From NCBI RefSeq assembly GCF_002356355.1, contig NZ_AP018052.1:1302001-1366000 (forward strand): a stretch of DNA of 64,000 nt, in the 5' to 3' direction. This document shows, piece after piece, positions 49,003-57,067 of the stretch (its first letter is position 1; each line of letters opens with the position of its first letter). Made by a program: the position numbers and the translations under genes. The notes below the pieces were generated by a model. That model saw nothing but the letters and a program-made list of their open reading frames with translations, made no database searches and was not told the DNA's origin. The stretch is from Thiohalobacter thiocyanaticus. GTDB taxonomy: Bacteria > Pseudomonadota > Gammaproteobacteria > Thiohalobacterales > Thiohalobacteraceae.

Positions 49003-49638
49003 CTAGCGCCCACGCGGCGGATGGTAGGTGCCGAACACCCAGTCCCACAGCGGCGAACTGACGCCGAAGCGCCCGCCCTCAGCCGCGAAGTGATGCTGCA
49101 TGTGGTAGCGCTTGAGGAAGCGCAGCAGCGGGTGACGCATCGGGAAGTGGTGCGTGGCGTAGTGGATATAGTCGTAGACCAGATAGCCCAGCAGGAAGAA
49201 GGCGGTGAAGGGCTCGGCCCAGGGATGGGGCAGCACGCTGCTGAACAGCAGCCACAGTACACCCAGGATCAGGGCCGCGCCCACCGGCGGCATCACCAGC
49301 CGGGTCTTGTCCTGGGGGGTGTCGTGATGCACGCCGTGGAACAGGAACACGAAGCGCTGGCCCAGGCGGCTCTTCGCCGGATAGTGGAACAGGAAGCGGT
49401 GCAGGCTGTACTCGGCAAAGGTCCAGGTCACCAGCCCGGCGATGCCGATGCCGGCCAGGCCGACAGGGCCGATCCCGTGCACGGTCACAGCGCGCACCAG
49501 CAGCCAGGCCGCCACGGGCAGCCACACCAGCAGCGGCATGATGGGATGCACGTGGCTGAGAGATTCCAGCACTGGGTTGTCGAACAGCCGGATGGATTGC
49601 TCGCGCGACTGGGCACTGGCTGGGCGGTTGGCCGGCAT
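49003..49638 (-). CDS. Fatty acid hydroxylase superfamily protein (FA2H/Scs7-like)
   Basis: A 211-residue membrane di-iron enzyme. The His motifs are EYSLHRFLFHYP, FHGVHHDTPQDKTRLVMPP, DYIHYATHHFPMRHP and RYHMQHHF, with FGVSSPLWDWVFGTYHPP at the end. This pattern and spacing match eukaryotic fatty acid 2-hydroxylases (Scs7/FA2H), which hydroxylate the N-acyl chain of ceramides. That fits the surrounding sphingolipid genes. The start at 49638 removes a long unsupported N-terminal extension; AGGT lies nine bases upstream. It follows the second acyltransferase by seven bases. Confidence 0.88.
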   Translation of the reverse strand: MPANRPASAQSREQSIRLFDNPVLESLSHVHPIMPLLVWLPVAAWLLVRAVTVHGIGPVGLAGIGIAGLVTWTFAEYSLHRFLFHYPAKSRLGQRFVFLFHGVHHDTPQDKTRLVMPPVGAALILGVLWLLFSSVLPHPWAEPFTAFFLLGYLVYDYIHYATHHFPMRHPLLRFLKRYHMQHHFAAEGGRFGVSSPLWDWVFGTYHPPRGR

Positions 49639-49645
49639 GGCGGTG

Positions 49646-50647
49646 TTACCTGTGGGTTGCGTGCGGATCGGTGTCTGGCGACAGGGTAACATTGCCACCC
49701 TGACGGCTGCGAAGTATAGCACTGGACCAGATTTTTTTCGAACAAAACCAGGCCCCTGGCCGTTCCGTGATCCACTGCTCAAAATGCCCGTGGATCTGCC
49801 GGGTCAGATCCCGGGCCTGCGCCTCCTGATCGGCGTCGGGTGCGGCCGGCTGCAGGGGCGGGAGGAAGGTCACCCGGAAACGGGGGCCGTCACGACGCTC
49901 GATCTTCACCGGCACCAGCGGGCAGCCGAATTTCAGCGCCAGCCGCGCGGCCAGGGTGGAGGAGGGCTTGTCGGCGCCGAAGAAGGGGATGGGCGTACCC
50001 TGATCGATGCGCCGGTCCATGATCATGGCCACCGAACGGCCCTGTTTCAGGGCCTGGACGAAGGGGCGCATGCTGGCGTCGCGCGAGATCAGTTCACAGC
50101 CCAGCGCCTGGCGCGAACGCCGCAGCAGCTTCTCCAGCCAGGGATTGGCCAGGGGGGAATACAGGGCCACCAGCGGCACGCCGTAGCGGTGCAGCGAGGC
50201 CCCGGCGGCCTCCCAGTTGGCGATATGGGCGGTGACGAACACGGCCGGCCGGGTCGGGTCGCTGTAGGTGGGGATGTCCTGCTCGAAGCGGATGTCCAGA
50301 TAATCGTGACGCGGGTCCACGATCCGCGCCAGGTGCGGAAACTCGCCCAGGACGGCACCGCCATTGCCCCAGATCTCCGGCAGCAGGCGTTCGATTTCCT
50401 CGCTGGACTTGTCGGGGAAGGCGAGCCCCAGGTTGGCACGCATGTGCTGGCAGCGGCTCTTGAACCAGGGGCCGATACGCCGCCCCAGCCAGGCGCCGGT
50501 GCGGGAGGCCCAGGACACCGGCAGCAGCCGGAACAGTCCGTAGAGCAGGCCGATCACCAGCAGGTCGAGCAGCCAGAGCGCGTGGCGCAGTGGGCCGTTG
50601 TGCAGTGCCTTCTTGCGCAGCGCATTGCCGAGGATGAACTTGGCCAA
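49646..50647 (-). CDS. LpxL/HtrB-family acyltransferase
   Basis: A 333-residue inner-membrane acyltransferase with an N-terminal helix (WLLDLLVIGLLYGLFRLLP). The intact catalytic motif TAHIANWEAAG (His-x4-Glu) is followed by PLANPWLEKLLRRSR and IPFFGADKPSSTLAARLAL. It would transfer an acyl chain from acyl-ACP to a lipid hydroxyl or amine. The open frame extends far upstream, but similarity begins near LAKFILGN. A TTG at 50647 with AGGAAA about ten bases upstream is the likely start, and the 5' boundary is uncertain. It is divergent from the ceramide-synthase-like gene and heads a four-gene operon. Confidence 0.85.
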   Translation of the reverse strand: MAKFILGNALRKKALHNGPLRHALWLLDLLVIGLLYGLFRLLPVSWASRTGAWLGRRIGPWFKSRCQHMRANLGLAFPDKSSEEIERLLPEIWGNGGAVLGEFPHLARIVDPRHDYLDIRFEQDIPTYSDPTRPAVFVTAHIANWEAAGASLHRYGVPLVALYSPLANPWLEKLLRRSRQALGCELISRDASMRPFVQALKQGRSVAMIMDRRIDQGTPIPFFGADKPSSTLAARLALKFGCPLVPVKIERRDGPRFRVTFLPPLQPAAPDADQEAQARDLTRQIHGHFEQWITERPGAWFCSKKIWSSAILRSRQGGNVTLSPDTDPHATHR

Positions 50648-50842
50648 GTGTGAGTGTTTCCTGCCCGTCCCGCGGGCCTGACATAGGGTAGGGAAAAACC
50701 AGGGAAAAGCAGTGTGCCGGAGGGGGCGGGAAAGATCAAACAGCGCGCCGGTGCTGGGTTCCGGTCCAGGGGTTACGGTATGATGACGGGATTGATTCGC
50801 CAAACCCCGCCTTGTCGGGTGGGGACATTGCAAAGGAGCGGT

Positions 50843-51991
50843 ATGGCGCACACCCAGACCAGCAGCGGGAATCTGGACATCCGCGAGGCGCGTGACCGGA
50901 CGACAATAGGGGATTTCCTGCAGCTGCCGCACCGTCTCTATGCCGACGACCCGGCCTGGGTGGCGCCGTTGCATTTCGAGCAGCGCGAGCGGGTGTTTCG
51001 CAACCATCCACTGTTCGAGCACAGCCGGGTGCGGGCATGGGTGGCCTACCGCGATGGCCGGCCGGTGGGCCGGATCACCGCCCAGCTGGACCGCCTGCAG
51101 CCGCCGGTCGAGGGCGACAGGCTCGGCTATTTCGGCATGCTCGAGGCCGAGGACGACGCGCCCCTGTTCGCTGCCCTGCTGGAGACGGCCGGCGACTGGC
51201 TGCGCGAGCAGGGTGCGGCCCGGATCCGCGGCCCCTACAACCTCTCCATCAACGAGGAAATCGGCCTGCTGGTGGAGAATTTCGCCGCTCCGCCCTACAT
51301 CATGATGGGACACGCCCGGCCCTACTACCCGAAACGGCTGGAAGAGCAGGGCTTCACCGGCGTGAAGGATCTGCTGACCTACACGGTGCAGCCGGACTTC
51401 ACCGCCCCGGCGGTGATGGAGAAGCTGGCGCAGAAGGCCCTGCGCCGGGTGCGGATACGGCCGCTGGACCGCAAACGCAAGGCCGCCGACTTCGAGGCCA
51501 TGCGCGACATCTTCAACGACGCCTGGTCCGGCAACTGGGGCTTCGTGCCCTTCACCCGCGCCGAGTTCGCGGAAGTGGCGAAGATGCTCAGCCTGCTGCT
51601 GGACCACGACTATATCCAGATCGCCGAGATCGATGAGCGCCCGGTGGCCTTCATCGCCGCTCTGCCCAATCTGAACGAGGCCATCCGCGACCTGAACGGA
51701 CGGCTGCTGCCGCTGGGCTGGGCGCGGCTGCTGTGGCGGCTCAAGGTCCGGCGGCCCCGCACCTGCCGGGTGGCGCTGATGGGCGTGCGGCGCGAGCACC
51801 AGTATTCGCGCCTGGGGCCGACCCTGGCCTTTCTGGTCATCGATGCGGTGCGCAAGGCCATGATCCGGCGCGGGGTGGAGACAGTTGAGATGGGCTGGAT
51901 ACTGGAGGATAATGCCGGTATGCGGCACATCATCGAAGCGATCGGCAGCCGGATCTACAAGCGTTACCGGGTCTACCAGAAGTCATTGTGA
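50843..51991 (+). CDS. GNAT-type N-acyltransferase, bacterial ceramide synthase (bCerS)-like
   Basis: A 382-residue protein of a large GNAT subgroup. An N-terminal half contains FLQLPHRLYADDPAWVAPL, RGPYNLSINEEIGLLVENF and MMGHARPYYPKRLEEQGF. The C-terminal half has the acyl-CoA fold (VALMGVRREHQYSRLG, VEMGWILEDNAGMRHIIE). In Caulobacter a GNAT protein of this type is the ceramide synthase that acylates 3-oxosphinganine or sphinganine. The match to that subgroup is from memory of its motifs, not an alignment. The ATG at 50843 has AAAGGAG in front. It is followed closely by the nucleotidyltransferase and oxygenase genes. Confidence 0.82.
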   Translation: MAHTQTSSGNLDIREARDRTTIGDFLQLPHRLYADDPAWVAPLHFEQRERVFRNHPLFEHSRVRAWVAYRDGRPVGRITAQLDRLQPPVEGDRLGYFGMLEAEDDAPLFAALLETAGDWLREQGAARIRGPYNLSINEEIGLLVENFAAPPYIMMGHARPYYPKRLEEQGFTGVKDLLTYTVQPDFTAPAVMEKLAQKALRRVRIRPLDRKRKAADFEAMRDIFNDAWSGNWGFVPFTRAEFAEVAKMLSLLLDHDYIQIAEIDERPVAFIAALPNLNEAIRDLNGRLLPLGWARLLWRLKVRRPRTCRVALMGVRREHQYSRLGPTLAFLVIDAVRKAMIRRGVETVEMGWILEDNAGMRHIIEAIGSRIYKRYRVYQKSL

Positions 51992-51998
51992 GCCGGGC

Positions 51999-52889
51999 GT
52001 GGACAATCACCCCTCAGACCGCCAGCAGGCGCAACCCAACCCGACCGGAGCGGCCGTCTCCGCGCGTTTCGCCTGCGTGATCCTGGCCGGGGAACGGACC
52101 CGGCGCGATGCCCTGCGCGAGCACTCCGGGGTCGCCTGCAAGCCCCTGCTGCGCATCAGCGACGTTCCCATGATTCACCGGGTCATCAGCGCCCTGCGCG
52201 GGGCGGATACGGTCGGGCCCATCCGGCTCAGCGGGCCGGAGCAGGCCTGTGTGCAGAGCGACGCCGAACTGGCGCGCGAGATCGCCGAGCAGCGCCTGAA
52301 CTGGTCGCCGCCGGAGGCCTCGCCCAGCACCAGCGCCTATCGGGAACTGTCCGCGCTGCCGGCAGAGCACCCGGTACTGATCACCACGGCCGACCATCCC
52401 CTGCTGACCAGCGAGATCGTCGACCGCTTCTGCCAGGAAAGCGCCGCCAGGCAGTGTGACGTACTCGTCGGACTGGCGCCGTATGAACTGGTCAAATCGG
52501 TCTATCCGGACATCAGCAAGACCGTGCTGCGCTTCCGCGACGGCAACTACTGCGGCTGCAACCTGTTTGCCTTCATGACGCCGGAAGGACGGCGCGCCGC
52601 CGACTTCTGGCGTCGGATCGAGAACCAGCGCAAGAAGCCGCTGCTGGTGATCGGCCTGCTCGGCTGGTGGGCGGTGATCCGCTACCGGCTCGGCCTGCTG
52701 ACGCTGGATGCCGCCCTGGAACGCCTGTCGCGTCACCTGGGACTGCGACTCGGGGCGGTGATCCTGCCCTATGCCAACGCCGCCGTGGATGTGGACTCGG
52801 TGGCCGACTACGATCTGGTGCAGCGCTATGCCGATGAAACCGCGGCGCAGGAACCAGACCGCGAACATCGCCTGATGCAGCAGCCCTGA
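51999..52889 (+). CDS. MobA-like nucleotidyltransferase
   Basis: A 296-residue protein with a GT-A-like NTP-transferase fold. The opening FACVILAGERTRRDALREH and KPLLRISDVPMIHRV are followed by the metal-site strand VLITTADHPLL and the loop CDVLVGLAPYEL. The C-terminal third is hydrophobic in part (LLVIGLLGWWAVIRYRLG), unusual for MobA proteins, and suggests membrane association. In Caulobacter a nucleotidyltransferase is also encoded with ceramide head-group genes. It starts at GTG (51999), eight bases after the previous stop. A role in head-group activation is inferred. Confidence 0.75.
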   Translation: MDNHPSDRQQAQPNPTGAAVSARFACVILAGERTRRDALREHSGVACKPLLRISDVPMIHRVISALRGADTVGPIRLSGPEQACVQSDAELAREIAEQRLNWSPPEASPSTSAYRELSALPAEHPVLITTADHPLLTSEIVDRFCQESAARQCDVLVGLAPYELVKSVYPDISKTVLRFRDGNYCGCNLFAFMTPEGRRAADFWRRIENQRKKPLLVIGLLGWWAVIRYRLGLLTLDAALERLSRHLGLRLGAVILPYANAAVDVDSVADYDLVQRYADETAAQEPDREHRLMQQP

Positions 52890-52920
52890 CAGCTATCCGT
52901 TCAGTAACGAGACCTCGATC

Positions 52921-53586
52921 ATGACCGAGACAGATACCCGACTTCTCAATTTCCAGGCGGTGGAGGACACCCCGCTGCAGACCGAGCCGTTCAGCTTCAT
53001 GGTCGCCGAGGGCGTGATCCCGTCCGGGGAACTGGAACGGGTCAATGCCGATTACCCCTACATCGATATCCCGGCCAACTTCAACCCGGAGGACCTCGAG
53101 TATGGTCCGGCCTTCGCCCGGGTGCTGCAGGACCTGGACAGCCCCGAGTTCGAACGCCTGATCGCGCGCAAGTTCGGCGTGGATCTGAGCCGCACGGTCA
53201 AGACCATCACCGTGCGCAAGTACTCCGAGATGAGCGATGGCAACATCCACACCGACCATTGGAGCAAGGTGATCACGGTGCTGCTGTACTTCAACCCGGA
53301 ATGGCATCAGGAGGGCGGCAAGCTGCGGCTGCTGCGCAGCAAGCACGATATCGAGGACTTTGCCGCCGAGGTCACCCCGCTGGGCGGCACCCTGCTGGCC
53401 TTCAAGCGCAGCGGCAACAGCTATCACGGCTACAAACGCTTCGACGGCGAGCGCCGCATGGTGCAGGTCAACTGGGTGCGTTCCGGCCCGGTGGCGCGCC
53501 AGGCTCAGCGTCTGGCCCGCATGGGTACGCATACCGGCAAGCGCATCCTGCGCCTGGCCCAGGGGCTGCGCGGCGCCGCCAAGTAG
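52921..53586 (+). CDS. 2-oxoglutarate/Fe(II)-dependent oxygenase
   Basis: A 221-residue double-stranded beta-helix oxygenase. The iron ligands are in NIHTDHWSKV (HxD) and SYHGYKRF (second His), with the 2OG-binding Arg in GERRMVQVNWV. The N terminus (FSFMVAEGVIPSGELERV) is typical of prolyl-hydroxylase-like members. The substrate is unknown. Its position suggests hydroxylation of the long-chain base or acyl chain (inference). It is the last gene of the plus-strand run that begins with the ceramide-synthase-like gene. A basic, helical tail follows the catalytic domain. Confidence 0.85.
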   Translation: MTETDTRLLNFQAVEDTPLQTEPFSFMVAEGVIPSGELERVNADYPYIDIPANFNPEDLEYGPAFARVLQDLDSPEFERLIARKFGVDLSRTVKTITVRKYSEMSDGNIHTDHWSKVITVLLYFNPEWHQEGGKLRLLRSKHDIEDFAAEVTPLGGTLLAFKRSGNSYHGYKRFDGERRMVQVNWVRSGPVARQAQRLARMGTHTGKRILRLAQGLRGAAK

Positions 53587-53590
53587 CCGG

Positions 53591-53683
53591 GTAGGATGGG
53601 TGGAGGCGCATTGCGCCGTAACCCATCAATTGTCCGGCCGGCCTCTGTGGTGATGGGCTGCGCTGCGCTTCACCCATCCTACG
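53591..53683. repeat. Palindromic repeat, divergent member (GTAGGATGGGT arms)
   Basis: Left arm GTAGGATGGGTGGAGGCGCA and right arm TGCGCTTCACCCATCCTAC frame GTAACCCATCA and TGATGGGCTGCG hairpins. The right arm supplies the CTA (53679-53681) that is the TAG stop codon of the sulfotransferase gene on the minus strand. Confidence 0.8.
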
Positions 53684-54608
53684 TCCGGCAGTAGCCGAAC
53701 ACCGGGTCCAGATGCTGCTCCACCATGGCGTCGACCGCCTGGAGTTGCTCATCCGTGAAGTAGTCGCGGTACCCGCCCACCTTGCCGCGCCGCACCTTGA
53801 AGGAATCCGGATTGTTCTCGTCCCCCGGTTTTACCCGCTGGCCGCTGGCCCGCATGCCGTCTTTCCCGGCCTCGCGTTTCTTCATGTTGTCGTAGGCGGC
53901 GTATTCCACCGCGGCGGCGATCTCCCCGGCACTGCCGGGCGTGCCGGTGAAATCGAACACCTTGCGCATGATCGCGGCCGGATCGCTGCGCATGTCCTCG
54001 TAGCGGATCAGCAGCAGGTCATCGCCCAGCATCGGCATGGCCGCGGCCCAGCCGTTGAAATAGTCGACGATGCGCGGAATGCCGCATTGTTCGTTGCTGA
54101 CGAAGTCGAACACATCGACCTCAGTGCCGTGGGGCGGGTAATCGTTGAGCAGCTTCTTGCGCGGCAGCATCCGGTAGCGCCACTGGAAGTACTGGGAGAC
54201 GGCCACATCGCGCGGATCGCGCACCAGCAGTACCACCTGCTTGCCGCGGAAATGCTCCAGGTTGTCCCAGTTGCGCAGGTAATCGCGCATGTAGTTGTTG
54301 TGACTGAACAGCACCTTGGGCGCGGCCGGGTTGAGGCGGTTGTAGTTGTCGAACTCCAGCATGTGATCCGTCGGCAGGTTGAAGCGCAGCTGATAGAAGC
54401 GCGACAGCATCACGCGGAACCAGGTGCGGCCGCTCTTGCCCCAGGACATCAGCACCCAGTCGGCCGCCTGCAGCTTGCGGTATTCCTCCCTGCCGCGCAG
54501 GCGCCGCTCGAGCGCGATGCGTTTTTCCTGCGGCAGGAAAAACAGTGTGGCCAGGGCCAGGTGACGCGAGGCCACGGCCCCCATTTCTCTGTAGGACATG
54601 TCGGGCAT
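53679..54608 (-). CDS. Sulfotransferase, copy 1
   Basis: A 309-residue PAPS-dependent sulfotransferase. The 5'-phosphosulfate loop region is VLMSWGKSGRTWFRVML. The 3'-phosphate motif is LVRDPRDVAVSQYFQWRYR. Near the C terminus stands FKVRRGKVGGYRDYFTDEQ, the counterpart of the RKGxxGDWKNxFT motif of cytosolic sulfotransferases. It should transfer sulfate to a hydroxyl; the glyco- or sphingolipid is the likely acceptor from context. The start at 54608 or 54599 cannot be separated. The stop codon lies inside a repeat arm. It is divergent from the second ELM1-family gene. Confidence 0.88.
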   Translation of the reverse strand: MPDMSYREMGAVASRHLALATLFFLPQEKRIALERRLRGREEYRKLQAADWVLMSWGKSGRTWFRVMLSRFYQLRFNLPTDHMLEFDNYNRLNPAAPKVLFSHNNYMRDYLRNWDNLEHFRGKQVVLLVRDPRDVAVSQYFQWRYRMLPRKKLLNDYPPHGTEVDVFDFVSNEQCGIPRIVDYFNGWAAAMPMLGDDLLLIRYEDMRSDPAAIMRKVFDFTGTPGSAGEIAAAVEYAAYDNMKKREAGKDGMRASGQRVKPGDENNPDSFKVRRGKVGGYRDYFTDEQLQAVDAMVEQHLDPVFGYCRT

Positions 54609-54730
54609 TGGAGCGTGGTATCCGTGCTGAATGGGGCTGTTTCGCCCCGGCGACAGGCCGCGTATGATAGCACAGATTCTCATGCGGGCGCCCGGGTGCG
54701 CTGCGCTCACGCGAACGATCCGGCGCGATA

Positions 54731-55816
54731 ATGGAAAAGACTGTCTGGGTGCTGCTGGGGCGAAAGGCGGGCGACAACAACCAGGTGCTGGCACTGGCCG
54801 AGGCACTGGGCTGGCCGTATGAGGAAAAGCGCATTCAGGCGCGCGGCTGGGAACTGCTGCCGCACCTGCTGCTGCGCGTGACCCTGGCCGGCATCGACCG
54901 CCGCGCCTCCAGCCCGCTTTCACCTCCCTGGCCGGATATGGTCATCAGCGCCGGCCGGCGCAACGAGCCGGTTGCGCGCTGGATCCGCCGCCGCACCGGC
55001 GGCCGCACGCGGCTGGTCCATATCGGTCGGCCCTGGGCACCGCTGGACTGCTACGACCTCATCGTGACCACGCCGCAGTACTTTCTCCCCGAGCGCGACA
55101 ACGTCCTGCACAACACCCTGCCGCTGCATCGGGTGCGTTCCGATCGGGTCGCGGCAGCCGCGCGCCGGCTGCAACCCGAGCTTGCGGCACTGCCGCACCC
55201 CCTCACCACGGTCCTGATCGGCGGCGACAGTGGTCCGTTCGTGTTCACGCCGGACAAGGGACGGCGGCTGGCCGAGGGCGTGAACCGGCTGGTGGCGCAG
55301 ACCGGCGGCTCGGTGCTGGTGACCGACAGCCGGCGCACGTCGGCGGCCGCCGCTGCGGCCTTCCGCAACGCGCTCAAGGTGCCGGCGGCCACCTACTGGT
55401 GGGACCTGGACAACAGCGACAGGGAAAATCCCTACCTGGCCTATCTCGGGCTTGGCGAGCGCTTCGTGGTCACCGGCGAGAGCATGTCCATGCTGGCCGA
55501 AGCCGCGGCTATGGGACGGCCGCTGTACCTGTTCGATCCGGGAGACCCGCCCGGCACCTGGTGGCTGCGTGCGCGCAATTTCCGGCACCAGCCGCTCAGC
55601 CATCGCCTGGCCATGCGACTGGCGCCGCTGCGCATGCGCCGCGACGTGGGGCGCATCCAGCAGGCGCTGGTGGATGCCGGCCGGGCGCGCTGGCTGGAGC
55701 AGGCGCCTGAATTGATCGCTCAGGGGGAGGACTGGTACCGGGCGGTGGAAGCCGACTCGGGCGCCGAGCTTGAACGCACGGCCCAGCGGGTGCGGCTGAT
55801 GATGGGCATCACGTAG
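54731..55816 (+). CDS. ELM1-family putative glycosyltransferase, copy 2
   Basis: A 361-residue protein with the same motifs as the copies at 46869 and 60376: LSPPWPDMVISAGRRNEPVA, YDLIVTTPQYFLPERDNVL, LIGGDSGPFVF and RFVVTGESMSMLAEA. A GT-B-like fold and a nucleotide-sugar donor are expected for the family. It is divergent from sulfotransferase copy 1, with the start codons about 120 bases apart. No signal peptide or membrane segment is clear, so it acts in the cytoplasm or at the inner membrane face. Confidence 0.85.
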   Translation: MEKTVWVLLGRKAGDNNQVLALAEALGWPYEEKRIQARGWELLPHLLLRVTLAGIDRRASSPLSPPWPDMVISAGRRNEPVARWIRRRTGGRTRLVHIGRPWAPLDCYDLIVTTPQYFLPERDNVLHNTLPLHRVRSDRVAAAARRLQPELAALPHPLTTVLIGGDSGPFVFTPDKGRRLAEGVNRLVAQTGGSVLVTDSRRTSAAAAAAFRNALKVPAATYWWDLDNSDRENPYLAYLGLGERFVVTGESMSMLAEAAAMGRPLYLFDPGDPPGTWWLRARNFRHQPLSHRLAMRLAPLRMRRDVGRIQQALVDAGRARWLEQAPELIAQGEDWYRAVEADSGAELERTAQRVRLMMGIT

Positions 55817-55830
55817 GAGTGGGTGGAACT

Positions 55831-55914
55831 GCGTAGGTCGGATTAGCCCGCGAGGGCGTAATCCGACACGGACCGCGAGATGTCGGGTTACGCTGCGTTA
55901 ACCCGACCTACGAA
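55831..55914. repeat. GTCGGGTTA-family palindromic repeat (two units)
   Basis: A diverged unit (GTAGGTCGGATTAGCCCGCG) faces GTAATCCGAC. It is followed by a TGTCGGGTTACGCTGCG unit and TTAACCCGACCTACGAA. It lies between the convergent ELM1-family gene and the GT-A-like gene. Confidence 0.8.
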
Positions 55915-55930
55915 TGGTGGTTAAGACAGT

Positions 55931-56875
55931 TCACGCCGCCTGCTGCGTGCTCAGCGGATGCGCCGGCGCCGGCGGCAGGTCCGGGGTGCGCGCCAGCACC
56001 TCGAAGGCATCGTGGCGGACATGGCTGCGCGCCATCTCCTCGCGCAGGAATTCCTCGCTGATCCTGCCCTGGGCGATGCACTCCTTGAGCAGGCCGAAGA
56101 AGAAGCGTTCCTGGTTCTGATCGGGATGGGCCTTGTACTTGCCCATCAGGCCGTACTCGCCGAACAGGTGACGCCGGGCCCGCAGCAGCCAGGCGGCCGG
56201 CGGGAACAGGCGGAAGCGCTCGGACGGGCGCCAGTCCACCGGCAGGCCGGTCTTCCAGGGCTGGGTCTTGCGTCGGGTGGTATGCAGCATCTTTGTCGCC
56301 GGTGAGAAGGTATCGAAGTCGTTCCATTCCTTCTCGAAGAAGCCGATGCTCTCCGGGTCCTCGTTCTTCAGGCAGATCCAGGGCTGGTAATCGTAGCCGG
56401 CGTCGAACATGGCATTGAACTGCGCCTCCGGCTTCCAGTGCGTGAGGCGGCTGTTCTCGAGCAGCATCACGCTGCTGGCATAGCAGCGGTCGATGAAGCC
56501 CTTGGGTCCGGAGCGCATGCGGCACATGATGGCCTTGCCCTGCATATCGCGGCTGAGCAACTCCCAGATGTCGGTGCAGGCGAAGATATCGGGGTCGATG
56601 ACCACGGCCCGGCCCTGATAGTTCATCAACTGCGGCGGCATGAAACGGGTGGGGGTGAAGGACTGCAGGTCGTCGTTCAGCCACACCCGCTGCACCCCGT
56701 CGCGCAGATAGCTCTGGCCCTCGCGCGCCTGGAAGAAGGGGTAGTCGCGGGTGTCCATGATGTGGACGTCGAACTCGTCGTTGTGAGAGGAATAACGGCG
56801 CAGTGCATGCTCGGCGACGATGGCGCCGACGATCTGCTTGTGATTGGTCTGAATGAATACCCCGTAATTCTTCAT
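55931..56875 (-). CDS. Putative GT-A-type glycosyltransferase, paralog A
   Basis: A 314-residue cytoplasmic protein closely similar along its whole length to the product at 62712. The start of the fold is GVFIQTNHKQIVGAIVAEHA. The middle carries RAVVIDPDIFACTDIWEL, a DxD-like motif after a strand, as in family 8-type transferases, and TKMLHTTRRKTQPWKTGLP follows. Family assignment is by pattern only; I do not recognise a named family. The start at 56875 is chosen by matching the paralog. The two copies flank the block of sulfotransferase, kinase and nucleotidyltransferase genes, in keeping with head-group assembly. Confidence 0.75.
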   Translation of the reverse strand: MKNYGVFIQTNHKQIVGAIVAEHALRRYSSHNDEFDVHIMDTRDYPFFQAREGQSYLRDGVQRVWLNDDLQSFTPTRFMPPQLMNYQGRAVVIDPDIFACTDIWELLSRDMQGKAIMCRMRSGPKGFIDRCYASSVMLLENSRLTHWKPEAQFNAMFDAGYDYQPWICLKNEDPESIGFFEKEWNDFDTFSPATKMLHTTRRKTQPWKTGLPVDWRPSERFRLFPPAAWLLRARRHLFGEYGLMGKYKAHPDQNQERFFFGLLKECIAQGRISEEFLREEMARSHVRHDAFEVLARTPDLPPAPAHPLSTQQAA

Positions 56876-57067
56876 GATGCTCAATACCCTGCGTGTTGCG
56901 TGGTGCCACTATACCGCATCGGCCGGGGGCGAGTCATGGCGCAGATCAAAAATGATTCGACTCAGCATGGCGACCTCAACGCAGAGGACGCAGAGACTCG
57001 GAGACGCAAAGTTATTGTGTATAAATAAAAATTCTGGTTATGCAGCCGCTGTGAACAGAAGTCTCCG

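Noticed and set aside
50648-51928. Long N-terminal extension of the acyltransferase gene at 49646
   Set aside because: It is antisense to the ceramide-synthase-like gene and shows no family similarity before the TTG at 50647.
56978-57006. CGCAGAGGACGCAGAG motif, also near 11147, as a CRISPR or new element
   Set aside because: Only two short isolated copies are seen, without spacers. It is a common short intergenic motif and is too small to interpret.
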